Positions 44,378 to 52,679 are shown, counted from the stretch's first letter. The stretch: 64,000 bases of DNA from Shewanella piezotolerans WP3 (GCF_000014885.1 NC_011566.1:2957501-3021500), one strand, 5' to 3'. Numbers and translations: made by a program. Notes: generated by a model from the sequence alone, not told the origin.

Positions 44378-44570
44378 TCTGCAGTAACTGTTGCTCATTG
44401 TCGAGCTTAAGATTCCAACGCACCGCGCCTGCGTCAGCAATCATCATTAATGCATCTTGGTGGAATTTAATGTCTTCCACCATGGCATATAAGTGACATT
44501 GACTATTTAGTCTGACTTGCACTTCAAATGCTGTGAGCACTATTTTTCCATTACTAAACTCAATGATCAT
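44352..44570 (-). CDS. Small protein, probably DUF3389 family
   Basis: 72-residue protein, MIIEFSNGKIVLTAFEVQVR followed by a predicted beta-rich body ending LDNEQQLLQIKTELGVS. It resembles the DUF3389 family of Vibrio and Shewanella as I remember it (opening of the type xFSxGKIxxTxxEVxVRL), but I cannot verify this. GGAGA six bases before the ATG supports expression. No signal peptide, no cysteine cluster except Cys25. Its 3' end overlaps yqjG tail-to-tail by 26 bases. Confidence 0.65.
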   Translation of the reverse strand: MIIEFSNGKIVLTAFEVQVRLNSQCHLYAMVEDIKFHQDALMMIADAGAVRWNLKLDNEQQLLQIKTELGVS

Positions 44571-44597
44571 TTATGGTCTCCATTTTTAGCGCTATAT

Positions 44598-44625
44598 TAA
44601 AAAAGCCCAACACAGTTGGGCTTTT
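44598..44625 (-). terminator. Terminator of slyD
   Basis: An 11 bp stem AAAAGCCCAAC/GTTGGGCTTTT (44601-44611 with 44615-44625) with a 3-base loop, 17 bases past the slyD stop, followed by U on the leftward strand. It lies between slyD and the small gene that continues leftward. Confidence 0.88.
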
Positions 44626-44641
44626 CTTACGACAATTCAGC

Positions 44642-45124
44642 TTAGTGCTGATGACCGCCCTTTCCATGTGCGTGTCCATGGGCAATCTCTTCAGAGGTTG
44701 CGTCACGTACCTCTGCAACTTCTAAGTCAAATGTTAATTCCCGACCTGCTAGTGGGTGGTTAACATCCACAGTTGCCATGAACTTGCCCATTTTAATAAT
44801 GGTCACTTGGCGTTGACCTTGATCTGTGCTGATCAAAGCGCGCATTCCAGCCTTCCATACTTTAGCGCCTTGCAGGTGTTTAACTGATACACGTTGTTCT
44901 GCATCTTCGTTACGCTCACCGTAAGTTTCACTAGCAGGCAATGTGACAGAAAACTTAGCCCCCACCTCTTTACCAACCAGTGCATTCTCAACACCCGGCA
45001 TCATATTGTCGTGACCATGAAGGTACGCAATAGGATCAAGACCTTCGTTGCTCTCTAAAACTTCGCCCTGTTCATCACGTAATGTGTAGTTAAATTGCAC
45101 TACAGAATCATCTTTAATACTCAT
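44642..45124 (-). CDS. slyD: SlyD-type FKBP peptidyl-prolyl isomerase
   Basis: 160-residue chaperone and prolyl isomerase. The FKBP domain is split by the insert-in-flap domain (about residues 68-125), as in SlyD: GEVLESNEGLDPIAYLHGHDNMMPGVENAL, here read in two parts, then PASETYGERNED and VDVNHPLAGRELTFDLEV. The C-terminus is a short His-rich tail (HGHAHGKGGHQH), compatible with nickel binding, though much shorter than in E. coli SlyD (196 residues). AAGGAT precedes the ATG. It is a single gene with its own terminator. Confidence 0.92.
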   Translation of the reverse strand: MSIKDDSVVQFNYTLRDEQGEVLESNEGLDPIAYLHGHDNMMPGVENALVGKEVGAKFSVTLPASETYGERNEDAEQRVSVKHLQGAKVWKAGMRALISTDQGQRQVTIIKMGKFMATVDVNHPLAGRELTFDLEVAEVRDATSEEIAHGHAHGKGGHQH

Positions 45125-45196
45125 GGTAATCCTTAACTCAAATTTTGTTGCGTGAGCTTAACAAAAGTCATTCAAAGCCACTAGTGTTATCTCTTA

Positions 45197-46060
45197 TTAG
45201 GATTGTGCTCCCGGCACAATGGCTAAATGTTCAATTTGGCTCAATACCTGATGATTGGCCAAAGCAAGTTGGCATACACCAGATGTGATCTTATGTTTCG
45301 CAGAGCAATCTACACTCCATTGGCGCAGTAAATATCCCGCTAACGATGCTCGGCATGTCAACATTAAGCGTTGGTTTTCCATTTGATAATCAAGTTCTAT
45401 CGCTTCTGGATGAGCCAATGAAGGATGAGGAATCAGTTCAAGTTCAATTTCTTGCTGCCAGTATTTATCATTCTCACAATTCTCTAGGTACTTAACACTT
45501 GCATCTGAAAGCACTGCACTTTTAATACGTGTCACGACAAAGTCCGTAAACAGTTGGTTTGCTCTATCAAAAGCTCGTACATGCCAACGCTGGCCATTAT
45601 TTACCAAGGCATGAGGGACTATCTCTCTGGGTTTATTACCTGATGACACCGACACGTACTCTATTGCTAATGCTTGTTTGGCTTGAATAGCCCGCATTAA
45701 TGCCGCAATGATGTCTGTGTTTGGGTGAATAAGCTGTATCGCATCAATACATACTGCACTTGGCTTGACCGGGTGTGATAAGCCATCACCGAAACCTTTG
45801 GCTAGACCATGTAATATCGCTTCAGGCTCATGGGAAAATAGCGCTTTAAACTCTGGCAGGCGATGATAGCACTTAGTCTGGTGTACCAAACGCATGTTTG
45901 TCGGTGCTAGTGTTTTGTAACTCTGAAAGTCTCGAGTGGCCGCTGCTAGGCCTGTTGCGAATTTATTGATCAGATCTTGACGAGAAACTTGACCAAAGTA
46001 CTGCAAACTAAAATCGATAAAAGCGAGACGCTGCCTTTGAGCGTGGGAGAGGTTGTCCAT
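45197..46060 (-). CDS. WYL-domain transcriptional regulator (wHTH-WYL-WCX)
   Basis: 287-residue regulator with an N-terminal winged helix (about residues 8-70, RLAFIDFSLQYFGQVSRQDL; ATRDFQSYKTLAP), a WYL domain (about 120-195, LAIEYVSVSSGNKPREIVPH; WHVRAFDRANQLFTDFV) and a C-terminal WCX-like part. This layout and the opening match the repressors found with BREX and CBASS phage-defence islands (BrxR/CapW type). Here no defence genes adjoin it; neighbours are slyD and mltB. WYL domains are thought to sense nucleic-acid or nucleotide ligands. Target genes are unknown. No convincing Shine-Dalgarno before the ATG. Confidence 0.85.
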   Translation of the reverse strand: MDNLSHAQRQRLAFIDFSLQYFGQVSRQDLINKFATGLAAATRDFQSYKTLAPTNMRLVHQTKCYHRLPEFKALFSHEPEAILHGLAKGFGDGLSHPVKPSAVCIDAIQLIHPNTDIIAALMRAIQAKQALAIEYVSVSSGNKPREIVPHALVNNGQRWHVRAFDRANQLFTDFVVTRIKSAVLSDASVKYLENCENDKYWQQEIELELIPHPSLAHPEAIELDYQMENQRLMLTCRASLAGYLLRQWSVDCSAKHKITSGVCQLALANHQVLSQIEHLAIVPGAQS

Positions 46061-46120
46061 AGATTAAGATACCATCCAGTCGATAACTTTATTGAATAAA
46101 TTCAATCTAATATATCAACC

Positions 46121-46153
46121 AAAAAGATGCAATCTTTTTGGTTGCATCTTTTT
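46121..46153 (-). terminator. Terminator of mltB with a competing stem
   Basis: A 12 bp stem AAAAAGATGCAA/TTGCATCTTTTT (46121-46132 with 46142-46153) follows mltB by 34 bases. A second stem CCAAAAAGAT/ATCTTTTTGG (46119-46128 with 46132-46141) uses part of the same bases, so the two are mutually exclusive. Confidence 0.8.
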
Positions 46154-46186
46154 TTTGAATCGTAAATCTTGTATTGAGGGGAGCGC

Positions 46187-47377
46187 TTATTCGACACCGA
46201 GTGCTTTAAAGGTAGCTTCGTTTGGATAACCATCAGCCACCAAACCATTACCTTTTTGGAATGCTTGCAGCCCTTTTAACGATTTTGATCCCAAGATACC
46301 ATCTGGTTTGCCAACATCGAAACCCAGCGCATTAAGCTGGCTTTGCAGTGCCTTTACCCTTGCACGACTCAAATTTGGCATTTTGGGTGGCTTAACATTA
46401 AGCCCTACAGCACCATTAATTCTATCAGCTAGATGCCCAACAGCTATTGCGTAAAACGTAGAGCGATTCCACTTCATAATGACATCAAAATTGTCATAGC
46501 CTAAAAAAGCGGGACCCGTATGGCCTGAAGGCAAATAAAGAGAAGCTTGCATGTCTGGTGTACTTAAAGGGTTGCCATTGGTTTGCGTTAAACCAAGCTC
46601 CGCCCATTTAGTTAAGGGTTGCGCTTCCGCTCGGCCAAGATAAGCATAGGAAAAGTCATTTGGCAGACTCACCTCTCTCCCCCAACGCTCGTCGCGTTTC
46701 CAACCTAAATTTTGTAAGAAATGGGCCGCTGATGAAAGTGCATCCTCGGTGCTGTTCCATAGATCCGCTTTGCCATCACCATCACCGTCGACAGCATACT
46801 TCGCATAAGCAGATGGCATAAACTGAGTATGACCCATCGCACCCGCCCAAGAACCCACCATCTGCTTTTCATCGAAACCGTATTGCTCTTTTAACTTTAA
46901 TGCTTGCATCAGTTCGGTAGTGAAATATCGGCTACGACGAGGATCACACGCCAAGGTCGCTAACGAGTTGAGCACAGACATTTTACCTTTGTAAGAACCA
47001 AAGTTAGTTTCTAGTCCCCAGAAGGCTAACAAATACTGCGGTGGAACACCGTACTCCTTTGCCAAACGTTGCAGTAGCTCCTTGTGCTCTTTGTATAGCT
47101 TTCGTCCTTGCTGAACACGCCAGTCGGTCACTCGCTTAGTAAAGTAATTTTCAAACGATGAGCTAAATTCCGGTTGCTGGCTATCAAGCTCAATAACTCT
47201 TGGGACAAATTTAACATTTGCCAAAGTGTTATCGATAGTACTTTGCGATAACCCCTGAGCTTTAGCTGTTTGCTGAAGGTTAGCAACACATGTAGCCCAA
47301 TCAGGGGAAGCGACAGAAGCCAATACGGTAGAACTACTAAAAATAAGCGTTGCTGCTAGGGGGATTAATTTAAACAA
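46187..47377 (-). CDS. mltB: MltB-family lytic murein transglycosylase with peptidoglycan-binding domain
   Basis: Cleaves glycan strands of peptidoglycan in the periplasm. The catalytic glutamate is Glu123 in AFWGLETNFGSYKG (numbered from the TTG start). MGHTQFMPSAYAKYAVDGDG is a GH103 signature. A peptidoglycan-binding domain (PG_binding_1) occupies about the last 65 residues (LNALGFDVGKPDGILGSKSL). I prefer the TTG at 47377, because GGGAG lies seven bases upstream and a clean signal peptide (LFKLIPLAATLIFSSSTVLA) then follows; an ATG 15 codons earlier (47422) has no ribosome site. There is no lipobox cysteine at the signal-peptide end, so it is probably soluble, unlike E. coli MltB. Confidence 0.92.
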   Translation of the reverse strand: MFKLIPLAATLIFSSSTVLASVASPDWATCVANLQQTAKAQGLSQSTIDNTLANVKFVPRVIELDSQQPEFSSSFENYFTKRVTDWRVQQGRKLYKEHKELLQRLAKEYGVPPQYLLAFWGLETNFGSYKGKMSVLNSLATLACDPRRSRYFTTELMQALKLKEQYGFDEKQMVGSWAGAMGHTQFMPSAYAKYAVDGDGDGKADLWNSTEDALSSAAHFLQNLGWKRDERWGREVSLPNDFSYAYLGRAEAQPLTKWAELGLTQTNGNPLSTPDMQASLYLPSGHTGPAFLGYDNFDVIMKWNRSTFYAIAVGHLADRINGAVGLNVKPPKMPNLSRARVKALQSQLNALGFDVGKPDGILGSKSLKGLQAFQKGNGLVADGYPNEATFKALGVE

Positions 47378-47757
47378 TAGAAGACTCCCAAAAATGAATG
47401 ACACTAACCGATGAGTACACATATTACTGTGAGGTTAAAAGATTAATCTTACCTTAAAAAAACGACTCTATAGATGATTTATAATTCATTAAACCGATGC
47501 AAAAAAGCCTTAGACCGATTAACGGATAAAACGCCATAGCTGTCGTCTAATATAGACTAAATCGAGACTGTTATAGCGGTAAATTTGCTAGTTTGGTTTG
47601 ACTGCTCAATTTACCTGCTAAGCTTGCGCTGCTTAGGCATCAAATACGCAGTTAAACAATCGAAAGCAGTTAAATAACTTGCCAAATGTTATCCGCAGTT
47701 GCAGACTACTGCCAATAGAGATAATCAATATCTTTCATTAACCAAAAGAGATTAATC
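47378..47757. promoter_or_regulatory. Divergent promoter region between mltB and the DUF2750 gene
   Basis: About 380 bases without a gene. An inverted repeat GGTAAATT/AATTTACC lies in its middle (about 47579-47624), with a 21-base gap. Otherwise AT-rich, with no promoter match strong enough to name. Confidence 0.35.
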
Positions 47758-48117
47758 ATGACTGAGATGACTCCAGCTTTAGAAAGCTTTATCAACAATG
47801 TAAAGCAACACCAAGTGGTTTGGGGCCTGCAAGATGAAACAGGTGAAGGTTGGGTTGTATGTGACTCATCTGAATTTGAAGCGACAGATGTGATGCCTTT
47901 ATGGTCTGAAGAAGCACAAGCTAAAAGCCATTGCACTGATGAGTGGCAAGCATACAGCGCCGTGGCGATTACTCTTGAAGAGTTTTTAGAGTATTGGGTT
48001 GGTGATTTAAACGATGATGGCGTGCTCGTTGGGTTAGATTGGGTCGCAGAACAAGAGTGTCTTGAAGTTGATCCTATCGTACTGGCAACCTCACTGGTTA
48101 ATGTTGAAGAAGAGTAA
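47758..48117 (+). CDS. DUF2750 domain protein
   Basis: 119-residue acidic protein. WGLQDETGEGWVVCDSSEFE, MPLWSEEAQAKSHC and ITLEEFLEYWVGDLNDDGV match the DUF2750 family, which is widespread and of unknown function, often compared with small immunity-like or SMI1-type proteins by its compact acidic nature. AAGAGA precedes the ATG. No membrane or signal segment. It stands upstream of the zinc protein at 48215 with a 97-base spacer, so the two may share a transcript, but I see no functional link. Confidence 0.82.
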   Translation: MTEMTPALESFINNVKQHQVVWGLQDETGEGWVVCDSSEFEATDVMPLWSEEAQAKSHCTDEWQAYSAVAITLEEFLEYWVGDLNDDGVLVGLDWVAEQECLEVDPIVLATSLVNVEEE

Positions 48118-48214
48118 ACATCACAAAACCCAAAACAAAGTTAAATTAAGCGCTAATCGTCAAGATTGAGCGCTTTATTTTTAAATAAAAGCTGTATTTA
48201 ATAGGTGATGCATA

Positions 48215-48859
48215 TTGTTTGAACTCGCCCCGCTAATAGACATACCATTTGATCGCAGGCATCAGTGCTGGTTTTGTGGTGAGCCTAGTTCGATGCAGCT
48301 TAGCTACACTAAAGAACATTACACTCCTCATCCCTCACTGATGGTTCCAGCCTGTAAGGAATGTTTCAAAATAGCTAAACAACACAAGCTAACCTCTATC
48401 TGGGATTGCAAAATGGCCGTTAAGGATGAGCTGATGCGGATCTATGAAAAGCATCTCGCTATTGGCGTGAACTGGACTAAACAAGAACTTGAAGAGTCAG
48501 AATTTGAAGATAAAGTTTTTGGTGGCTTTAAGAAAAGCGCATGGATGATGTATGAGATAGCGAGAGACAGAGTCAACTATCCTGCTTGGCCATTGAGTCT
48601 TAATGGCGTCCCCCTTGAAGACTTTGGCTATGGTGCTGACTTTAGTTTTGATGGGGTTAACTACAGTTCAGTCACCCAAGCGATTAAATTCTATGCCAAA
48701 CAATTTGTACTCGATAAACGCTTTTTAGAAGATATTATTAGTATTGTCGGTAAACAACGTTTTGGCTTTGCAATTCGTGTCGCACAGATCAATATCGCTG
48801 CAACTCCAGAGCTTAAACGGCAGGTTATCAATGATTTAAAGCTAGAAAATCAGGATTAG
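48215..48859 (+). CDS. Hypothetical protein with degenerate HNH-like treble-clef zinc motif
   Basis: 214-residue protein without a recognised name. The N-terminal 55 residues read QCWFCGEPS (CxxC at 18-21), KEHYTPHPSL, then MVPACKECFKIAKQHK (CxxC at 47-50). This is the arrangement of HNH/treble-clef nucleases (CxxC, a DHxxP-like His, LVPACxxCNxxK), but the Asn after the last Cys is Phe and the first His motif lacks Asp, so nuclease activity is doubtful. The remainder is a mixed, tryptophan-rich domain (WPLSLNGVPLEDFGYGADFS). The start is TTG with AGGTGAT upstream. It converges on cheV, nine bases away. Perhaps a conserved Shewanella RNA- or DNA-binding protein. Confidence 0.75.
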   Translation: MFELAPLIDIPFDRRHQCWFCGEPSSMQLSYTKEHYTPHPSLMVPACKECFKIAKQHKLTSIWDCKMAVKDELMRIYEKHLAIGVNWTKQELEESEFEDKVFGGFKKSAWMMYEIARDRVNYPAWPLSLNGVPLEDFGYGADFSFDGVNYSSVTQAIKFYAKQFVLDKRFLEDIISIVGKQRFGFAIRVAQINIAATPELKRQVINDLKLENQD

Positions 48860-48867
48860 CCGTTCAA

Positions 48868-49821
48868 TTATTGCGTCAGCAAAGCCTCTGACTGGCGCAA
48901 TTTATCTTGCACAACCTCAACCAGTAGATCTGGCTGGAACTTCGAAATAAAACGATCACAACCTACTTTCTCAACCATTGCATTGTTAAAACTACCACTT
49001 AAAGAAGTGTTTAACGTGATGTAAAGATCACTCATGCGTTTATCCTTACGGATCTCATGAGTCAGCTTGTAGCCGTCCATCTCAGGCATCTCAGCATCTG
49101 TGATCAACATAATAATATGCTCGGAGACGTTTATACCGCTATCGCACCATTGTTGTAATTGATTAAGTGCCATTAAACCATCAGAAACTTCAATAACTTC
49201 GAGCCCGAGTTGTTCAAGAGTCTCCCTCACTTGACGCCTAGCAGTGGCGGAGTCATCTGCGATAAGCACCTTTTTACCTTGCATTAATGGCAGCAGCTGT
49301 TCGTCTAACACTCCATCTGATAGCTTAATATCGTATTGAATAATTTCAGCCAAAACCTTTTCGACATCAATGATAGAAACCAGCTCCTGCTTATCTTGGT
49401 AATCAATTCGGGTTATCGCAGTGAGATAATTGTTACGGCCAACTGTTTTAGGCGGTGGCAAAATATCACTCCAGGTTAAATTGACGATGTGCTCAACTTT
49501 ATCGACTAAAAATCCCTGAACAGAACGGTTATATTCAGTAATGATAAGATTGCTCTGCTCATACACAGCTGAAGGCCTGAAACCAATTGCTTTACGAAGA
49601 TCAATGACTGGAATAGCTAGACCACGAAGATTAGCAACACCGATAATACTTGGGTGACTACCAGGCATGGCACTCAATGATGGCACTCTAACCACTTCTT
49701 TAACTTTAAATACATTAATCGCAAATAACTGAGTCACGCTGATCCTAAACAACAACAGCTCCAGCCGATTCTCACCGACGAGTTTCGTACGTTGATCTAC
49801 ACTTGCAAGCATTTGCGTCAT
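48868..49821 (-). CDS. cheV: Chemotaxis coupling protein CheV
   Basis: 317-residue fusion of a CheW domain (about 18-165; LFRISVTQLFAINVFKVKEV, IGVANLRGLAIPVIDL) and a response-regulator receiver (about 183-310). It links chemoreceptors to CheA and is tuned by phosphorylation. Receiver residues are complete: acidic pair in IADDSA (Asp189-Asp190), phosphoacceptor Asp242 in LITDAEMPEMDGY, Thr/Ser switch in LNTSLSG and Lys294. No other chemotaxis gene lies in the window, so this is an isolated cheV, as is common in Shewanella, which has several. Confidence 0.94.
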   Translation of the reverse strand: MTQMLASVDQRTKLVGENRLELLLFRISVTQLFAINVFKVKEVVRVPSLSAMPGSHPSIIGVANLRGLAIPVIDLRKAIGFRPSAVYEQSNLIITEYNRSVQGFLVDKVEHIVNLTWSDILPPPKTVGRNNYLTAITRIDYQDKQELVSIIDVEKVLAEIIQYDIKLSDGVLDEQLLPLMQGKKVLIADDSATARRQVRETLEQLGLEVIEVSDGLMALNQLQQWCDSGINVSEHIIMLITDAEMPEMDGYKLTHEIRKDKRMSDLYITLNTSLSGSFNNAMVEKVGCDRFISKFQPDLLVEVVQDKLRQSEALLTQ

Positions 49822-50147
49822 AATGTTTTCCAGCTAAAGTACGTTTAGAGCAATGATTATAACGATATCGTCCACCAGATAACTAGGTCAAATCGACTTT
49901 AATTCACGGATTTTATTCAAGTTTACAACTGTTAGTTAAAACATTATGTTCGAAATCACAGCCAACTCAATGTGAATTGTAAATTATGTGATCCAATTCA
50001 AGCAGATTTGCGTACTGCATTACCAGAGCCTTTAAATCTATGTTTTGGCGATATTAAGAAGCAGAGTGGAAATAATGCAAAATATTCAATCACAAAGTGA
50101 ACGGAGCAACTTCTTATACTGATTGGTATTACAAGTCGCTTGAAACT
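49822..50147. other. Spacer between cheV and the MscS gene with a solitary element end
   Basis: About 325 bases with the cheV promoter and no gene. Near its right end (about 50114-50131) TTATACTGATTGGTATTA resembles the ends of the MITE pair at 35003-35547 (AATTGGTATTACAA there, GATTGGTATTACAA here). It may be a solo terminal remnant of a related element. Confidence 0.35.
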
Positions 50148-50174
50148 AAAAAGGCCGCATTCTGCGGCCTTTTT
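50148..50174 (-). terminator. Terminator of the MscS-family gene
   Basis: A perfect 12 bp stem AAAAAGGCCGCA/TGCGGCCTTTTT (50148-50159 with 50163-50174, loop ttc), 14 bases past the stop codon. Confidence 0.9.
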
Positions 50175-50188
50175 ATCATCACTTTCAA

Positions 50189-51799
50189 TTACTCTGGTGC
50201 GATAGGCACCACTGGAACGATCCGCGAACCATGTTTGACCACTATATTCATAATTCCGAAATGAAGCGCTTCTGAAACCAATTGGAACTCAGCAAAATCT
50301 GTTGTGCCTATATAAGCAAAAACATTCAGTTGCAGACCATGTAATCCAAAGCCCTTAAAGGTCACCCTTAATGGTGTTTCATCCACTTTTTCATGCTCTA
50401 CAAGTAAGTTTTTTATCTCATCAATAATCCCATGTAACTGCTCAGTATTGGTTTTATAATCCAGCCTAATATCAGTTTTAAAACGAATTTTCTCCCGTTC
50501 TGATATATTTTCTATATCCATTTCAGATAATCGTGCATTTGGTACATTTATCACCGTTCTATCAATTGTCCGAATCCGAGTACAGCGCAGCCCAATCTCC
50601 TCAACTGTGCCAGTGATGGAACTGAACCGACCAACGTCTCCTACTCTTATTGGCGCTGAAGAATATAGAGTGATCGTTCCGATGAAGTTTTCAATAGATT
50701 GTTTAGAAGCAAGTGCAACTGCAACGCCTCCTATGCCTAACCCAGCAAGAATTGTTGATGCATCAAAGCCTAAATGCTCCAGCCAAATCAAGATAGTTAG
50801 CGCAACAAGAATCACTCTTATAAAATTAGCGAGTGGCCGCAACAGCGAGGCTGTTTGACTCTTGCCTTGATTTATCCAACGCAAACGTAAACTGTTTTGC
50901 AATACGTCGGTCAAGCTCCAAATAAACCAAATAACTGCAATAACTAATAAGAAGCCAGTATTGACGACCGCCATTACATTTGCCGAAAGTGTGGTGTTTG
51001 CCATCCATGCACGGTCTAGTAATAGTGCTAATAACAACCGAGAAGGTCCTACAACTAAATGGGCTAAATCAGCTTTATATTGGTACTGGCTGCGAAGAAT
51101 CAGTTGTTTTGCAAGCCAAGTCAGCGGAATAACAACCAGTAATGCAAGAATAAGGTAGCTAATCAGTAGCGCCCATTCCCACAAGTTCAGTTTAAAAAGG
51201 TGCCCTTTAGGAATGTTCTGTACATACCATTCAACAATGGGGCCATAGCCGAGTTCGCTATATAGCATTGGTACTTTGGCGACGGTAGCATTTGAAATTT
51301 TCCAAATTTTACCTATTTGCTTATCGGGAACTTTTTGCAATAAAAGTGTAATTTGGTTGCCTTTTACTTCTACCCGGCCAAATGCGTCGCGATAATTTGG
51401 TAGTTGATCGTCACTTGCACCACTGGGTAAGTCACTTATCTCTTCAAGGTTAACCCAGATATTACGCTCAATAATCGCCACTAACTGCTTTGCATATTCA
51501 GGCCCGAGTTCCTTTGACATCCCGTCGGGCAGGTAACGTAGATCTAGATATTTTGCTGCTTTATCGAAGTTCTGCTCAAACGTCGCCTCAAAGAACCCTT
51601 CTATCGTTCCTCTCGGAGTGTCCCTAAACAAGCTGTCTTTATAATCATAGCTAGTGTTTTTTTCACTGCTCGTACTGGGTTCTTCTATCGATTCAGCATC
51701 TGTTTTAACTGCGCTTGCGAGCCCAGGTGCCACCGCATCTGCAGTGGAAATATTGATTGCTAGCAAGATCAGCACAATACATAAAATAATCCTTGTCAT
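50189..51799 (-). CDS. MscS-family mechanosensitive ion channel
   Basis: 536-residue channel that should open under membrane tension and protect against osmotic shock. A signal peptide or first helix is at the N-terminus (ILCIVLILLAINISTADA). A periplasmic domain of about 170 residues follows, then about four helices (205-340) and the MscS pore helix GLGIGGVAVALASKQ. The beta domain contains RVGDVGRFSSITGTVEEIGL and RTIDRTVINVPNARL. The size and the extra N-terminal domain place it with the YnaI/YbdG-like larger MscS homologues rather than MscS itself (286 residues). GGAG lies nine bases before the ATG. It is a single gene with its own terminator. Confidence 0.92.
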   Translation of the reverse strand: MTRIILCIVLILLAINISTADAVAPGLASAVKTDAESIEEPSTSSEKNTSYDYKDSLFRDTPRGTIEGFFEATFEQNFDKAAKYLDLRYLPDGMSKELGPEYAKQLVAIIERNIWVNLEEISDLPSGASDDQLPNYRDAFGRVEVKGNQITLLLQKVPDKQIGKIWKISNATVAKVPMLYSELGYGPIVEWYVQNIPKGHLFKLNLWEWALLISYLILALLVVIPLTWLAKQLILRSQYQYKADLAHLVVGPSRLLLALLLDRAWMANTTLSANVMAVVNTGFLLVIAVIWFIWSLTDVLQNSLRLRWINQGKSQTASLLRPLANFIRVILVALTILIWLEHLGFDASTILAGLGIGGVAVALASKQSIENFIGTITLYSSAPIRVGDVGRFSSITGTVEEIGLRCTRIRTIDRTVINVPNARLSEMDIENISEREKIRFKTDIRLDYKTNTEQLHGIIDEIKNLLVEHEKVDETPLRVTFKGFGLHGLQLNVFAYIGTTDFAEFQLVSEALHFGIMNIVVKHGSRIVPVVPIAPE

Positions 51800-51902
51800 T
51801 AATAGACTCCTTTACAGCCAACAACGTAGAACTTAGGTTAAAACTAGCATGGTTTAACCTACTGTTAACACTTCATAATTAACTATATGTGTACTTTATG
51901 TA

Positions 51903-51930
51903 TTGACAAGTAGTATTGACTGGATATAAT
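51903..51930 (+). promoter_or_regulatory. Orphan near-consensus sigma70 promoter
   Basis: TTGACA (51903-51908) and TATAAT (51925-51930), both perfect, with a 16-base spacer. It points rightward, but no coding region begins until 52293, about 355 bases away. It may drive a long leader of the 57-residue gene or an unrecognised RNA. The stretch 51800-52250 contains no convincing gene. Confidence 0.65.
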
Positions 51931-52251
51931 GCAGCCTGTTTTAGAGATATACCCTTTTTTGATATACTTTCACCGCCTTCTGTAAAGTCCACGATTCGTC
52001 GTTCGATCCCCACATAAGCGTTATCACAACAGGTTCAATCATCTTAATCGGCAGTCATTTTACTGTCATATCTTTATGTTTTACTTCGTTGCAGCTTGAG
52101 AATAGTTCAGTATTTGTGATCTTAACGATATATTCGTTAACAAAACTGCCCAACAAGCCACTTGTAAAAGCATAAAAAGATGAGTAATCTCGAATGGAAC
52201 TTAAATTCATCTTTCGCAAAAATGCTAAGGATATTCTATCGTTATAAAACA

Positions 52252-52267
52252 CTACCAATATTGGTAG
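52252..52267. promoter_or_regulatory. 16 bp perfect palindrome upstream of the 57-residue gene
   Basis: CTACCAATATTGGTAG is a perfect palindrome ending 25 bases before the ATG of the small gene at 52293, next to a possible -10 (TATAAA at about 52242). Candidate operator, or a hairpin in the leader. Confidence 0.5.
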
Positions 52268-52292
52268 CATTAATAAAAAGGAGTGTGACCAT

Positions 52293-52466
52293 ATGTCATA
52301 CCTAGTAAATGGACATGAAATTACCGTTAACTTTCCAGTAGACTCAATTTCTGTCAACAAATCATCAATCGCCTTTACTGACAGTCAAGGTAAAAATAGA
52401 CAGACTTTTTCAAAGCGTACTGAAGCGCTTAAATTTATGAACTGGTTGTTGTCTTCAAGTAAGTAA
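52293..52466 (+). CDS. 57-residue small protein of unknown function
   Basis: A short frame found by direct reading, MSYLVNGHEITVNFPVDSIS onward, ending MNWLLSSSK. AAGGAG lies nine bases before the ATG, the frame is intact, and a 16 bp palindrome lies upstream. It has no signal peptide or membrane helix; the sequence suggests a small beta-rich fold (residues 1-35) with a basic helix at the end (RQTFSKRTEALKFMNWLL). I recognise no family. An opposing 101-codon frame covers the same bases but has no ribosome site. Confidence that it is translated is moderate to good; function unknown. Confidence 0.7.
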   Translation: MSYLVNGHEITVNFPVDSISVNKSSIAFTDSQGKNRQTFSKRTEALKFMNWLLSSSK

Positions 52467-52679
52467 GTTTTAAATCTGTAGTACCGACTTTTCGATACAT
52501 TTCCTCTCACTCGTATCGATAGTTTGTCTTCATAGGCAAACGAATAGGACTGAAACATATTCAGCTATTTAGTTAACTTCATTTGGTTCAGGCTTTACCT
52601 CTTTTCAGGTAAACAGCCTAACCAAGTGGATACCCACCCTCTCAATGATAAACCACCTCATAACAGTATAATTATTGCA

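Noticed and set aside
52001..52010. GTTCGATCCC, resembling the T-loop of a tRNA
   Set aside because: The flanks do not pair as a T-stem, and no acceptor or anticodon arm could be built around it.
52055..52360. 101-codon leftward frame with a hydrophobic middle
   Set aside because: It has no ribosome site, weak starts, covers the orphan leader and is antisense to the better-supported 57-residue gene.
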